From Ancylobacter sonchi (GTDB taxonomy: Bacteria; Pseudomonadota; Alphaproteobacteria; Rhizobiales; Xanthobacteraceae): a stretch of 64,000 nucleotides of DNA. The stretch lies in NCBI RefSeq assembly GCF_018390695.1, contig NZ_JAHBGF010000013.1, forward strand, positions 79,784 through 143,783, given 5' to 3'. Positions 33,576 through 42,984 of this stretch are shown here, piece after piece (position 1 is the stretch's first letter; the number at the start of each line of letters is the position of its first letter). Under the pieces are notes generated by a model. The model saw only the letters and a program-made list of their open reading frames with translations. It was not told the origin of the DNA and searched no databases. A program made the translations under genes and the position numbers.

Positions 33576-34014
33576 GCGGATATGCGAGCGACGTCAACGG
33601 AAGCCCGCAATCTATCGCTGATCGATGACATCTCCCGCCAGCCGACCAACGCCATTCACAGAAAAGAACTTTCGCGAAGAACGAGTAGGCCGGTCCGCCG
33701 CAGCCGCATCAAGGCTGGCGCTTCGCACCACCGCTCACGCGGCTACGGCCTTGACCCCGCCGCGGCAGACCGGCAGGGGCTAGCCATCGCGTAACGCGGA
33801 GTGCGAGCAGCTTGCTCCGCTAGCGAGAGAAGCAGAACGGTCAGGGCGCGCGGCAAGCGGAAGCTCGCTGCGGGCTAACGAAAGGTTAGATTGTGGCCGG
33901 TTGTGGACGGTCCGCTATTGGGGACTTTAAAACGAGAAGCGAACTTATCGTCGATGAATGACTGAGGCCGAAATTGACCCAAAGCTGCCTCTGAGAATGT
34001 CCGCTTTGCAGCGA
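33576..34014. other. Gene-free junction between mobile debris and the TRAP operon
   Basis: No supported gene. Contains a 35-bp unit related to the repeat at 20499 and other low-complexity IS-like debris. The right end of the mobile segment may lie here, because the following TRAP genes look native in composition. Confidence 0.45.
33910..33944. repeat. 35-bp dispersed repeat with inverted ends, copy 2
   Basis: Begins GTCCGCT and ends AGCGAAC; its reverse complement aligns with the 34-bp unit at 20499-20532 at about 80% identity, sharing CCAATAGCGGAC. Both copies border mobile-element remains. Confidence 0.55.
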
Positions 34015-36102
34015 TCAGCTCAGGCTCTGAGCAATCTCGGGCTTTCTCCTGCGCTGCAACAGCAGCACCGGCACGAACAGCGCGAGGCCGAGCAGCGACG
34101 AATAGAGCTCCGGCGCCACCAGCAGCATGGCGGCGAGCGCCAGCACGAGCCGCTCCCATGCCTGCAGCCGCGTCAGCAGCCAGCCGGATATGCTGGCGCC
34201 GAGGCAGGTGATGCCGATCACGCACCCTGCGAAGGCGAGGACGAAGTCCGGCCAGTTGAACCCCTTGGTGACCAGCAGCAGCGAGGGCGAGAACACGAAG
34301 ACGAAGGGCACCAGCACCTTGCCGAGCCCGAGGCGGAACGCCGTGTTGCCGGTGCGGAACGGATCCGCATTGGCCATGCCGGCGGCGGCATAGGCGGCGA
34401 GCGCCACCGGCGGCGTGATGTCGGCGAGCACGCCGTAATAGAACACGAAGAAATGCGCCACGATCGGCTCGACGCCGAGCAGGCCGAGCGCCGGCGCGGC
34501 GATGGTCGCCATGATGATGTAGTTGGCCGTGGTGGGGATGCCGCAGCCCATCAGGATGCAGACCACGCCGGTCATCAGGAGTGTGAACAGCAGCGTCAGC
34601 GTCTGCGGCGCCACCAGCACGGCCGGCAGCACCGCGCCGGCCCAGGACGCCATCGAGGCGGCGGTTGAGGTGACGATGAACGACACCTTGAAGCCGACGC
34701 CGGTCAGCGTCACCACGCCGACCACGATGCCGACGGTGGCCGCCGCCGCGCCGACGGCGAGCGCATATTTGGCGCCGTCGCGCAATCCGGCGGCGATGTC
34801 GGCGATGCTCATCCGGTTGCGCGGATTGAGCAGGCCGACGGCGATGCACAGCGTGATGCCCCAGAAGGCGGCGAGATAGGGCGTGTAGCCGGCGAGCAGG
34901 ATGCCGATCAGCGCCACCAGCGGGATGATGGTCGGCCAGTCGCGCTTCAGCGCCGCCTTCACGTCCGGCATCTCGTGCGGCTCGAGGCCGCGCAGGCCGT
35001 TGCGTTTCGCCTCGAAATGCACCTGGATGAACACGCCGAAGAAATGCATGAAGGCCGGCACGATCGCCGCCAGGATGATCGTGGTATAGGGCAGGTTCAG
35101 GAACTCGATCATCAGGAACGCGGCGGCGCCCATGATCGGCGGGGTGATCTGCCCGCCCGTCGAGGCGGTCGCCTCCACCGCGGCGGCGAAGTGGCGCTTG
35201 TAGCCAAGGCGGATCATCGCGGGGATGGTGAGGGAGCCGACCGTCACCGTATTGGCAACCGAGGAGCCGGAGATCATGCCGAACAGCGCCGAGCCGAAGA
35301 TCGACACTTTGGCCGGGCCGCCGGCATAGCGCCCCGCGACCCAGGCGGCGCAGTCGAGGAACAATTGGCCGAGGCCGATGCGGGTGGCGAACACGCCGAA
35401 CAGCACGAAGTGAAACACATAGGTCGCCACCACGCCCAGCGCGACGCCGTAAATGCCCTGCGTGGTCAGGTAGAGATGGTCGATGAGCTGGGAGACGCTG
35501 GCGCCGGGATGCACCAGGATGCCCGGCATGTGCGGCCCCCACAGCGCATAGGCCATGAAGACGATGGCGATGATCGGCAGCGGCACGCCGAGCGAGCGGC
35601 GCGTCGCCTCCAGCAGCGCCAGGATGAGCAGGCCGCCGAGCACGACGTCGAGCGTCGTCGGGTTGCCGACCCGGAAGGCGAGGTCGTCCAGCGGGATCAG
35701 CGGGATGTGCATCACCGCCACGACGGCGGCGATGGCCAGCGCCCAGTCCGGCAGCCCGATGCCGAGCGGGCGCAGCAGCCCGGACCGCGCCGGCTGCGTG
35801 TAGCCGCGCCGCGCCGCCGGGAACACCAGGAAGACCAGGCCGAGCACGAAGGACAGGTGGATGCCCCGGTGCATCGTCTCCTGCAAGAGCCCGAAGCCCG
35901 CCGTGTAGTAGTGGAACAGCGACAGGACGACCAGCAGCCCGCCGACCAGATAGCCGGCTCCCGGCGCCAGCGGCCGGAAGCGGATCTCGGGGTCATAGGC
36001 CTCTTCCAGCTCCCGGACCTTCGCCTCGTCGAATTCGAGCGGGATGGTCTCGGCGGGAACGGTTTCGACAGCCGGAGAGGAGGAGTTTTCCCGGACGCTC
36101 AT
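34015..36102 (-). CDS. TRAP transporter fused permease (TAXI type, DctQ-DctM fusion)
   Basis: 695-aa inner-membrane protein in which the small (4 TM) and large (12 TM) permease subunits are fused, as usual for TAXI-type TRAP systems. Typical stretches: FGVFATRIGLGQLFLDCAAW, GGPAKVSIFGSALFGMISGSSVANTVTVGSLTIPAMIRLGY, ASTGGQITPPIMGAAAFLMIEF and GCGIPTTANYIIMA. It uses an ion gradient to import the ligand delivered by the TAXI protein encoded 16 bp upstream. TAXI systems carry glutamate-like, dicarboxylate or other acids; the ligand is unknown here. Confidence 0.95.
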   Translation of the reverse strand: MSVRENSSSPAVETVPAETIPLEFDEAKVRELEEAYDPEIRFRPLAPGAGYLVGGLLVVLSLFHYYTAGFGLLQETMHRGIHLSFVLGLVFLVFPAARRGYTQPARSGLLRPLGIGLPDWALAIAAVVAVMHIPLIPLDDLAFRVGNPTTLDVVLGGLLILALLEATRRSLGVPLPIIAIVFMAYALWGPHMPGILVHPGASVSQLIDHLYLTTQGIYGVALGVVATYVFHFVLFGVFATRIGLGQLFLDCAAWVAGRYAGGPAKVSIFGSALFGMISGSSVANTVTVGSLTIPAMIRLGYKRHFAAAVEATASTGGQITPPIMGAAAFLMIEFLNLPYTTIILAAIVPAFMHFFGVFIQVHFEAKRNGLRGLEPHEMPDVKAALKRDWPTIIPLVALIGILLAGYTPYLAAFWGITLCIAVGLLNPRNRMSIADIAAGLRDGAKYALAVGAAAATVGIVVGVVTLTGVGFKVSFIVTSTAASMASWAGAVLPAVLVAPQTLTLLFTLLMTGVVCILMGCGIPTTANYIIMATIAAPALGLLGVEPIVAHFFVFYYGVLADITPPVALAAYAAAGMANADPFRTGNTAFRLGLGKVLVPFVFVFSPSLLLVTKGFNWPDFVLAFAGCVIGITCLGASISGWLLTRLQAWERLVLALAAMLLVAPELYSSLLGLALFVPVLLLQRRRKPEIAQSLS

Positions 36103-36118
36103 GGCGCGGTCGCCGGGG

Positions 36119-37099
36119 CTATTTCAGCACGCCGGCTTCCTTGTAGAAGCGTTCGGCGCCGGGATGCAGCGGGACGCCGAGGCCGTTGGTGGCATTTTGC
36201 AGGGTGATCAGCTTGCCCTTGGCATGGCCGGCGTCGAGCGCGGCGCGCGAGGCATCGTTCCACAGCACCTTGGCGATGTCGTAGACGAGTTGGTCCGGCT
36301 GCTTGGCACTGGTGAGCCATTGCGCGTTGACCGAGATGGTGTCGGTCGCGCCGACGCCCTTATAGGTATCGGCCGGCACCTTGTCCCTGGCGAAGAACTT
36401 GTACTCGCCGAGCAGCTTGTCGACTTCCGGCCCGGTGATCGGTACCAGCTCGATCCCGGAGGAGGAGGCGAGCTCGGAGATGGCGCCGGTCGGGTAGCCG
36501 CCGACGAAGAAGAAGGCGTCGAGCGCGCCGTCGCGCAGCCGGTCGCCGGCCGGGCCGGGCTTGAGATATTCCGGCTTGATGTCCTTTTCGGTCAGCCCGT
36601 AGGCGCCGAGCACGATGCGCGCATCCACCAGCGTGCCGGAGCCCGGCTCGTCGAGCGCGACGCGCTTGCCCTTGAGGTCCTTCACCGACTTGATGCCGGC
36701 GGACTTGGCGGCGACGAGGTGGATGGTCTCCGGGTAGAGCGTGGCGATGATGCGCAGGTCCCCGACCTTCGGCTTGCCGTCATAGAGACCGGTGCCGGTA
36801 TAGGCCCAATAAGCGACGTCGGACTGCGAGAAGCCGGATTCGGCGGCGCCGGACTGGATGGCGTTCACATTGGCCACCGAACCGTTGGAGGCGATGGCGG
36901 TCGCCACGAGGCCGGGAACGCCCTTGTCGCCGGCCGCCGAGATCGCGTTGGCGATCAGGCCGCCGACCGGATAATAGGTGCCCGCCGTGCCGCCGGTGCC
37001 GATGCGGAAGAAGGTGGGCTGCTGAGCCAGCGCCAGCCCCGTCATCGCGGTGAGGCCAGCAAGGGCCGCCACGAGATTCAACTTGCCGAAGAACTTCAT
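36119..37099 (-). CDS. TAXI-family TRAP transporter solute-binding protein
   Basis: 326-aa periplasmic binding protein. A Sec signal peptide (MKFFGKLNLVAALAGLTAMTGLALAQ) is followed by FFRIGTGGTAGTYYPVGGLIANAIS, the diagnostic TAXI opening, and later VRDLKGKRVALDEPGSGT-like (SVKDLKGKRVALDEPGSGTLVDAR) and AFFFVGGYPTGAI. It captures the substrate for the fused permease downstream. Divergent from the GntR gene with 302 bp between; the GntR-type motif lies about 250 bp from this start, so control by that regulator is uncertain. Confidence 0.95.
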   Translation of the reverse strand: MKFFGKLNLVAALAGLTAMTGLALAQQPTFFRIGTGGTAGTYYPVGGLIANAISAAGDKGVPGLVATAIASNGSVANVNAIQSGAAESGFSQSDVAYWAYTGTGLYDGKPKVGDLRIIATLYPETIHLVAAKSAGIKSVKDLKGKRVALDEPGSGTLVDARIVLGAYGLTEKDIKPEYLKPGPAGDRLRDGALDAFFFVGGYPTGAISELASSSGIELVPITGPEVDKLLGEYKFFARDKVPADTYKGVGATDTISVNAQWLTSAKQPDQLVYDIAKVLWNDASRAALDAGHAKGKLITLQNATNGLGVPLHPGAERFYKEAGVLK

Positions 37100-37345
37100 G
37101 AATCGTCTCCGCTACGGGCGCCGGTGATCGCGAAGCAATGATGGTGCCCTCTCGTTGCGGAGCCGACAAGAGACGCATGAAGATTGCGCCGGACGCCCCG
37201 GAAACAGCCGATCTGTACGCACATCCGGCCGATCCGGTGCGGCGGTCTTGCTGTCGGACTGGGAATGTCCGACGAATCACCTTGCGTAGGCGGCCCGGTT
37301 TTCGCGGTGGGCGGGAGGTCGAAGCCGTTGCCATCCCCGGTCGCA

Positions 37346-37374
37346 AACTTGCATACTAGTTTTCTACATATTAG
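37346..37374. promoter_or_regulatory. Candidate GntR operator at the GntR promoter
   Basis: AACTTGCATACTAGT at 37346-37360, followed by CATATTAG at 37367-37374, so half-sites CATACTAG and CATATTAG are repeated 15 bp apart. The identical 15-mer occurs inverted at 45645-45659 in front of the sugar-acid operon. It lies 28-56 bp before the GntR start, suited to autorepression. Confidence 0.6.
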
Positions 37375-37401
37375 AATCGCATTTTCTCATCGGGTGATGC
37401 A

Positions 37402-38148
37402 ATGGGCAGCGGCTCTCGCCTGGGCAAGTTCGACGGCATTCGGCGCGGCGAGGATGGACAACTCGTCGGCGCGCCGCCGTCGACCGCCAGCATTCGCGAC
37501 GCGATCCGCCGCGACATCATCGCCCTGAAGCTGAAGCCGGGCACGCGTGTCTCGGAGAACGAGCTGGCCGCCCGCTTCGGCACCAGCCGCACTCCTGTGC
37601 GGGAGGCGCTGCTCGGTCTCGTCGATCAGGGGCTGATCGCGGTGCTGCCCCAGCGCGGCACCTACATCACCTATATTTCGCTGAAGGGCGTGCGGCGGGC
37701 GCGGTTCCTGCGCTTGGCGCTGGAAGTCGCGATCTTCCGCAGCGCCGCCGAGCAGGGCCTGTCGCGTGCCATGCTGGGGGCGGCGGAGGACGTCATCGAC
37801 GAGCAGGTGGCGGCCGAGGCCGACCCGGAGCGCTTTACCCGCGCCGACGACGCCTTCCACCGGCTGTTCGCCGACGGCATCGGCATGGGCGATCTATGGA
37901 CCGTGCTGGAGCAGGAGAAGGCGCAGTTCGACCGGATCCGCTTTCTCAGCCTACCCAATGTGACGCCGATCGACACGCTGATCGGCCAGCATCGCGCCAT
38001 GCTGGAGGCAGTGCGCACCCGCGATCCGATGGCGGCGGAAGAGGCGGTGAAGATCCACCTCTCGGAAGTGCTCAAGGTGACGTTCGAACTCGCCGAACGC
38101 CACCCCGACCTGATCATCGACGACCTCGACGCGCCTCAGAGCCCGTGA
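37402..38148 (+). CDS. GntR-family regulator, FCD subfamily
   Basis: 248-aa regulator. The winged helix is clear: IRDAIRRDIIALKLKPGTRVSENELAARFGTSRTPVREALLGLVDQGLIAVLPQRGTYI. The all-helical C-terminal FCD domain shows RLALEVAIFRSA, a metal/ligand-binding ADDAFHRLF and IGQHRAMLEAV. FCD regulators such as UxuR/ExuR/GntR-type respond to sugar acids. It is convergent with, and overlaps by 13 bp, the last gene of the sugar-acid operon, whose promoter shares its 15-bp motif; it is therefore the likely repressor of that operon. Confidence 0.93.
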   Translation: MGSGSRLGKFDGIRRGEDGQLVGAPPSTASIRDAIRRDIIALKLKPGTRVSENELAARFGTSRTPVREALLGLVDQGLIAVLPQRGTYITYISLKGVRRARFLRLALEVAIFRSAAEQGLSRAMLGAAEDVIDEQVAAEADPERFTRADDAFHRLFADGIGMGDLWTVLEQEKAQFDRIRFLSLPNVTPIDTLIGQHRAMLEAVRTRDPMAAEEAVKIHLSEVLKVTFELAERHPDLIIDDLDAPQSP

Positions 38149-38993
38149 CGGTCGAGGATGCGGCCCCCGCTCTGCGCCACCTCGTCGCCATCGCGGAACA
38201 GCGGCCGCCACGCGGCGACGCCGCGTGCCACGTCCGGCCCGCTGACCGCCGAGGAGAACGCCTCGACGCCGATCAGCTTGTCGTAGCCGGCCGCCTTGAG
38301 CCGGGCGAGGAACGGCGCGAAGTCGATCTGTCCGCGATCGAGCAGCCCGCGATCGTTCTGGTCGAGCTCGAAATAAGCGAGATGCGGTAGCGCGGCGTCC
38401 AGCGCCGCCATCGGATCGGCTTCCTCGATGTGCATGTGGAACGTGTCGAGATGCAGCCAGAGATTGGCCGGGCGGCCGACCAGATCGAGAAAGGCCAGAC
38501 CCTCCTCCACCGTGGTCAGCATGTTGGTCTCGTAGCGGTTCAGCATTTCCATCGCGAAGCGCAGGCCAAAGCCCTTCGCCTCCTCGGAAATCTCGGCCAG
38601 CGCCTCGGCGCTGCGCCGGCGCATATCCGGCGTGGCGACGGCGTCGGCCTTGCCGAACAGCCCGTAGGTGATGCCGCCGACATGGACGGCGCCCATGTCG
38701 CGCGCGAGGCGCAGCGCGGCGCGGTGCCGCTCGATCCCCGCCTTGCGGATCGCCGGATCATCGCTGGTGATGTCGGCGCTGGGCAGCTGGTTGGCCGAGC
38801 CGACCGCGGTGATGCCATGCGCGCCGAATATCCGCGCGATGGCCGGAGCATCGATCACCGAATGGTCGCGCAGCGGCACCACGACATGGTCGAAGCCGGC
38901 GGCCGCCGCGCGCGGCGCGACATAGTCGGCCGCCTCGGCGGACCAGCCGGGAATCCACGAGAAGGAGTGGATCGAGCGATTGGCCATGGTCAC
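38136..38993 (-). CDS. Sugar phosphate isomerase/epimerase-type TIM-barrel protein
   Basis: 285-aa xylose isomerase-like TIM barrel. Segments such as FDHVVVPLRDHSVID, GFGLRFAMEMLNRYETNMLTTVEEGLAFLDLV, LWLHLDTFHMHIEE and LIGVEAFSSA contain the Glu, Asp, His and Glu metal ligands of the D-tagatose/D-psicose 3-epimerase-like family. It would interconvert keto sugars or a related sugar acid. Its ATG overlaps the mannonate dehydratase stop (ATGA), so it is translationally coupled and last in the sugar-acid operon. Confidence 0.9.
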   Translation of the reverse strand: MTMANRSIHSFSWIPGWSAEAADYVAPRAAAAGFDHVVVPLRDHSVIDAPAIARIFGAHGITAVGSANQLPSADITSDDPAIRKAGIERHRAALRLARDMGAVHVGGITYGLFGKADAVATPDMRRRSAEALAEISEEAKGFGLRFAMEMLNRYETNMLTTVEEGLAFLDLVGRPANLWLHLDTFHMHIEEADPMAALDAALPHLAYFELDQNDRGLLDRGQIDFAPFLARLKAAGYDKLIGVEAFSSAVSGPDVARGVAAWRPLFRDGDEVAQSGGRILDRHGL

Positions 38994-40177
38994 GTGCCTT
39001 CCAGCTGATCGACCGCCGCCATCACGCCGCGCAGCTCGGCGAGGCCGCGCAGCCGGCCGATGATCGGGTAGCCGGGATGCGTCTTGCGCGTGGCGTCGTC
39101 GATCAGCTCATGACCATGGTCCGGACGCATCGGGATTTCCCAGTCGGCGCGGCCTTCCGCCTTGCGACGGCGCTCCTCAGCCATCAGCGTGCGCACCAGC
39201 TTCACCATGTCGGTGTCGCCGCCCAGATGGTCGGCCTCCATGAACGAGCCGTCGGCATCCTTGCGGACGTTGCGCAAATGGGCGAAGTGGATCTTGTCGG
39301 CGAAGCGGGCGGCGATGGCCGGGACATCGTTCGCGGGATTGGCGCCGAGCGAGCCCGAGCACAGAGTCAGCCCGTTGGCCGGCGAGGGCACGCAGCCGAG
39401 CACGAAGGCGATGTCCTCGGCGTTCGACACGATGCGGTCGAGCCCGAACAGCGCGCGCGGCGGATCGTCCGGGTGCACGCACATCCGCATGCCGCATTCC
39501 TCGGCGGTCGGGATGATCTCCTCGAGGAAACGCTTGTAGTTGGCCTTCAGATCCTCGTGCGAGACCTCGTCATAACGCTCCAGCATGGCGCGGAGCTGCG
39601 GCACGTCATAGCGGTCATAGGCGCCGGGCAGGCCGGCCATGATGTTGGCGAGCAGCCGGTCGCGGTCGTCCTGCGTCGAGAGCGCGAACCATTCCGCCGC
39701 CCGCGCCAGCACCTCCGGCGAGTGGCCAGCCTCGGCGCCGGGGCGCTTAAGGATGTGCAGGTCGAAGGCGACGTATTCGTGGATATTGAAGCGCAGCGCC
39801 GTGCCGCCGCCCGGCAGCGGCGCGTAGATCTGGGTGCGCGTCCAATCGAGGATGGGCATGAAGTTGTAGCAGATGACCTTGAGGCCCTCGGCGGCGAGGT
39901 TGCGCATCGAGGCGCGGTAGGTGTCGAACAGTGGCGCGAGGTCGCCATCGCCGAGCTTGATGCGCTCGTGGATCGGCAGGCTTTCGACTACCTTCCAGCG
40001 CAGGCCGAGCGCGGGATCTTCGACCAGCGCCTTGCGCCGCCCGATCTCCTCGCGCGTCCACACCTCGCCATAGGGGATCTGATGCAGCGCCGTGACGACG
40101 CCGGTCGCCCCGGCTTGCACGATGTGCTTCAGCTCGACGGCGTCGTCGGGGCCGAACCAGCGCCAGGTCTGTTCCAT
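38990..40177 (-). CDS. uxuA: Mannonate dehydratase
   Basis: 395-aa UxuA-type enzyme that dehydrates D-mannonate to 2-keto-3-deoxy-D-gluconate, using a divalent metal. Recognisable: MEQTWRWFGPDDAVELKHIVQAGATGVVTALH, the IPYGEVWTREEI stretch, ICYNFMPILDWTRT, CGMRMCVHPDDPPRALFGLDRIVS, LCSGSLGANPANDVPAIA, IHFAHLRNV and the C-terminal RPDHGHELIDD with metal-binding His. Start at 40177 is 13 bp after the UxuB-like gene. It places the operon in the hexuronate/aldonate (mannonate) branch. Confidence 0.96.
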   Translation of the reverse strand: MEQTWRWFGPDDAVELKHIVQAGATGVVTALHQIPYGEVWTREEIGRRKALVEDPALGLRWKVVESLPIHERIKLGDGDLAPLFDTYRASMRNLAAEGLKVICYNFMPILDWTRTQIYAPLPGGGTALRFNIHEYVAFDLHILKRPGAEAGHSPEVLARAAEWFALSTQDDRDRLLANIMAGLPGAYDRYDVPQLRAMLERYDEVSHEDLKANYKRFLEEIIPTAEECGMRMCVHPDDPPRALFGLDRIVSNAEDIAFVLGCVPSPANGLTLCSGSLGANPANDVPAIAARFADKIHFAHLRNVRKDADGSFMEADHLGGDTDMVKLVRTLMAEERRRKAEGRADWEIPMRPDHGHELIDDATRKTHPGYPIIGRLRGLAELRGVMAAVDQLEGT

Positions 40178-40190
40178 GAAAGTCTCCGGT

Positions 40191-41693
40191 CTATCGGAAG
40201 GTGCCGGCCTCGCGGAGGCGGCGAAGCGTGGAGCGCGTCCCGGCGGTTGCCAGCCGGGCATGAGCGGCCGTGACGGCCGCGACGAAGGGGTCGACCGTGC
40301 CCAGCGTGCCGAAGATCGGCTCGATGCCGACCGCCCGCCGCACATAGTCGGCCGGGTCGGCGGCCTGTTGCCGCGCCTCGGCCAGCTTCGGGGTCAGGGG
40401 ATCCGACACGCGAAGCGGCGCGCCGTCGTCGGCCCTCCCGCCGGCGTGGCGCAGAAAGGCGGCCACCACCAGCGCCAGCCGCTCGAAGCTTTGCCCCGCT
40501 GCCAGGCGGTCGCGGATCGGCGCGAGGATGCGCTGCGGCAGCTTCTGCGAGCCGTCCATGGCGATCTGCGCCGTGAGATGGCGCACGCCGGGGTTCTCGT
40601 AGCGCGCGCGCAATTGCGCGGCATAGGCGGCGAGGTCGGCGCCGGGCGGCGGCGGCACGGTGGGGATGATCTCCTCGCGCCACAGCGCCTCGACGAAGGG
40701 GCCGATATCCGGGTCGGCGATGGCAGCGCTGACCGTCTCGACGCCGGCGAGCGTACCGAGATAGGCCATCGCCGAATGGGTGCCGTTGAGCATGCGCAGC
40801 TTCATCAGCTCGAACGGCTCGACGTCGGTCGTCATCTGCGCGCCGGCGAGGTCCCAGCGCGGGCGGCCGGACGGGAAATTGTCCTCGATCACCCATTGGC
40901 GGAACGGCTCGTGCAGCACCGGCGCCTCGTCGCGCAGGCCGATCAGCTCCGCCGTCGCGGCGATGCCCTCCGGCGTGACGGCAGGCACGATGCGGTCGAC
41001 CATGGTGGAGGGGAACGCCACCTCCCGTTCGATCCACGCCGCCAGCGCCTCGTCCTTCAGCGCCGCGTAGTCGGTGACGACGCGGCGGGTGACATGGCCG
41101 TTGCCGGGCAGGTTGTCGCAGCACAGAACGGTGAACGGCGCGACGCCGGCCGCCCGGCGCGCCGCCAGCGCCGCGACGATGAGGCCGGGAGCGGTGGCAG
41201 GCCGGCTCCCCGCCATAAGGTCGGCGCGGATCTCCGGATGGTCGGCGCGCAGATGCCCGGTCGCCGGGTCGTGGCAATAGCCCTTCTCGGTGATGGTCAG
41301 GCTGACGATCCGCGTCGCGGGATCGGCCATGAGCGCGGCCAGCCGCTCACCCTCGCTCGGCGCGTGGATGGCCGCGGCGAGCGAGCCGATGATACGGGCA
41401 TGGCTGCCGCCCGGCCCGCGCTCGACGGCGGTGTACAGGAAGTCCTGCGGCTCCAGCCGCGCCTTCTGATCGGGGCTGCGCAGGCTGACGCCGGCGAGGC
41501 CCCAGGACAGGTCGCCGGTCGCCTCCATCGCCTCGTCGTTGAACGCGGCGACATGGGCCCGCACGAAGGCACCGAGCCCGATATGGACAATACCGGTGCC
41601 GACATGGGCGGGATCGAAGCCGGGCAGCCGGGCGCGGGCGCACGGAAGGCTGCGCCGGTCGAGGCGCTCGAAGGAAGACGTCGTGTCCGTCAT
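40191..41693 (-). CDS. Mannitol dehydrogenase-family protein, probable fructuronate reductase
   Basis: 500-aa polyol/sugar-acid dehydrogenase. The N-terminal nucleotide region GIVHIGLGAFVRAHVAAF and the mid-protein VLCCDNLPGNGHVTRRVV, PSTMVDRIVPAV and KLRMLNGTHSAMAYLG are family signatures (MtlD/UxuB). Next to uxuA, the expected reaction is NAD-linked D-fructuronate to D-mannonate (UxuB). A mannitol dehydrogenase role is possible from sequence alone; context favours the sugar-acid assignment. Confidence 0.92.
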   Translation of the reverse strand: MTDTTSSFERLDRRSLPCARARLPGFDPAHVGTGIVHIGLGAFVRAHVAAFNDEAMEATGDLSWGLAGVSLRSPDQKARLEPQDFLYTAVERGPGGSHARIIGSLAAAIHAPSEGERLAALMADPATRIVSLTITEKGYCHDPATGHLRADHPEIRADLMAGSRPATAPGLIVAALAARRAAGVAPFTVLCCDNLPGNGHVTRRVVTDYAALKDEALAAWIEREVAFPSTMVDRIVPAVTPEGIAATAELIGLRDEAPVLHEPFRQWVIEDNFPSGRPRWDLAGAQMTTDVEPFELMKLRMLNGTHSAMAYLGTLAGVETVSAAIADPDIGPFVEALWREEIIPTVPPPPGADLAAYAAQLRARYENPGVRHLTAQIAMDGSQKLPQRILAPIRDRLAAGQSFERLALVVAAFLRHAGGRADDGAPLRVSDPLTPKLAEARQQAADPADYVRRAVGIEPIFGTLGTVDPFVAAVTAAHARLATAGTRSTLRRLREAGTFR

Positions 41694-41706
41694 CGGTGTT
41701 CCCGGC

Positions 41707-42984
41707 TCAGTCGAACATCAGGCTAGGCAGCCACAGCGAGATCGCCGGCATGAAGGAGACCAGCATCAGCACGAGGATGTTGCACAGCAGGAAGGGGACA
41801 GTCTCGCGCGCCACCGTTCCGAGCGGCACCCGCGCGATGTTGCCGGCAACGAACAGGCAGACACCGACCGGCGGCGTGGTGAGGCCCAGCATCAGGTTGA
41901 TGACGCAGATCATCGCGAAGTGGATCGGATCGATGCCGACCGCCGTCGCCACCGCCAAGAGCGGCGGGAATAGGATGATCAGCGCGGCGATGGTTTCCAT
42001 GAAGGTGCCGACGATCAGCAGCAGCACGTTCACCAGGAGGATGATGACGTACTTGTTCTCGGTCATCGCCAGCATCGAGGCGGCGATCTGCTGGGGGATC
42101 TGCTCGGAGGTAAGGATCCAGCCGAACAGGTTGGCGAGGCCGACCAGGAGGATTAGCGCGCCGGAGCCGATGGCGCTGTCGAGCAGGATCTTCGGCAGCT
42201 CCCGCAGCCGGAACCCCTTGTAGATGAACAGGCCGACCAGGAAGGCGTAGATCGAGGCGACGATGGAGGCCTCCGTCGGGGTGAAGATGCCGCCGACGAT
42301 GCCGTAGAGGATGATCACCGTCATCAGGATGGCCCAGAAGGCCGCCTTGCCGGAATTGAAGATTTCGCCGAAGCCGGCCCACGTGCCCTTGGGATAGTTT
42401 CGGGCGCGCGCGATGAGATAGCAGGTCACCATCATCCCGAGGCCCATCAGCACGCCCGGAATGGCGCCGGCGAGGAACATCCGCCCGACCGACAGGCCGG
42501 TGAGCGTGCCGACGATGATCATCGGTACCGAGGGCGGGATGATCGGACCGACGGTCGAGGCCGAGGCGGTGAGCGCGGCGGCGAAGCCGGCGGAATAGCC
42601 GGACTTCTTCATCGCCGGGATCATCACCGCGCCGATCGAGGCGGTCTCGGACACGGCGGTACCAGAGATGCCGGCGAAGATCATCGAGCCGCCGACATTG
42701 GCGAGGCCGAGGCCGCCGCGAATATGGCCGAGCACCGCGCTGGAGAACCGCACGATCTGGTCGGTGATGCCGCCGCGGTTCATCAGATTGCCGGCGAGCA
42801 CGAAGCCGGGGATGCAGAGCAGCACGAAGCTGTCCATTCCGGTGTACATGAACTGCGGCACGACGGTGAGGTCGATGCCGGCGCCGAGCAGATAGGCCAG
42901 CGAGGCGACGCCGAGCGAGATGGCGACCGGCACGCCGAGCATCAGGCAGGCAGCGAAGGTACCGAACAGGAGCGCGACGAGCAT
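41707..42984 (-). CDS. TRAP transporter large permease (DctM)
   Basis: 425-aa integral membrane subunit with about 12 hydrophobic segments. Typical: GVPVAISLGVASLAYLL, FSSAVLGHIRGGLGLANVGGSMIFAGISGTAVSETASIGAVMIPAM, STVGPIIPPSVPMIIVG and the C-terminal LGLTTPPVGVCLFVAGNIA. Works with DctQ and DctP. Its ATG overlaps the DctQ stop as TGATG, and it is 13 bp before the UxuB-like gene, placing uptake and catabolism on one transcript. Confidence 0.95.
   Translation of the reverse strand: MLVALLFGTFAACLMLGVPVAISLGVASLAYLLGAGIDLTVVPQFMYTGMDSFVLLCIPGFVLAGNLMNRGGITDQIVRFSSAVLGHIRGGLGLANVGGSMIFAGISGTAVSETASIGAVMIPAMKKSGYSAGFAAALTASASTVGPIIPPSVPMIIVGTLTGLSVGRMFLAGAIPGVLMGLGMMVTCYLIARARNYPKGTWAGFGEIFNSGKAAFWAILMTVIILYGIVGGIFTPTEASIVASIYAFLVGLFIYKGFRLRELPKILLDSAIGSGALILLVGLANLFGWILTSEQIPQQIAASMLAMTENKYVIILLVNVLLLIVGTFMETIAALIILFPPLLAVATAVGIDPIHFAMICVINLMLGLTTPPVGVCLFVAGNIARVPLGTVARETVPFLLCNILVLMLVSFMPAISLWLPSLMFD

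Noticed and set aside
28400..33950. Complete integrative conjugative element
   Set aside because: Only a relaxase and an oriT-like region are present; no T4SS, coupling protein or integrase adjoins, so at most a mobilisable remnant.
34975..36207. Long plus-strand open frame antisense to the TAXI TRAP permease
   Set aside because: It is a by-product of high GC content; the composition is His/Asp/Arg/Gly-rich with no family features, while the minus strand encodes a clear membrane protein.
39077..40273. Long plus-strand open frame antisense to uxuA
   Set aside because: Low-complexity antisense of a well-defined mannonate dehydratase; no start signal or motif.
40092..41726. 544-codon open frame antisense to the UxuB-like gene
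   Set aside because: Arg/Asp/Gly-rich antisense translation; the opposite strand has clear family motifs.
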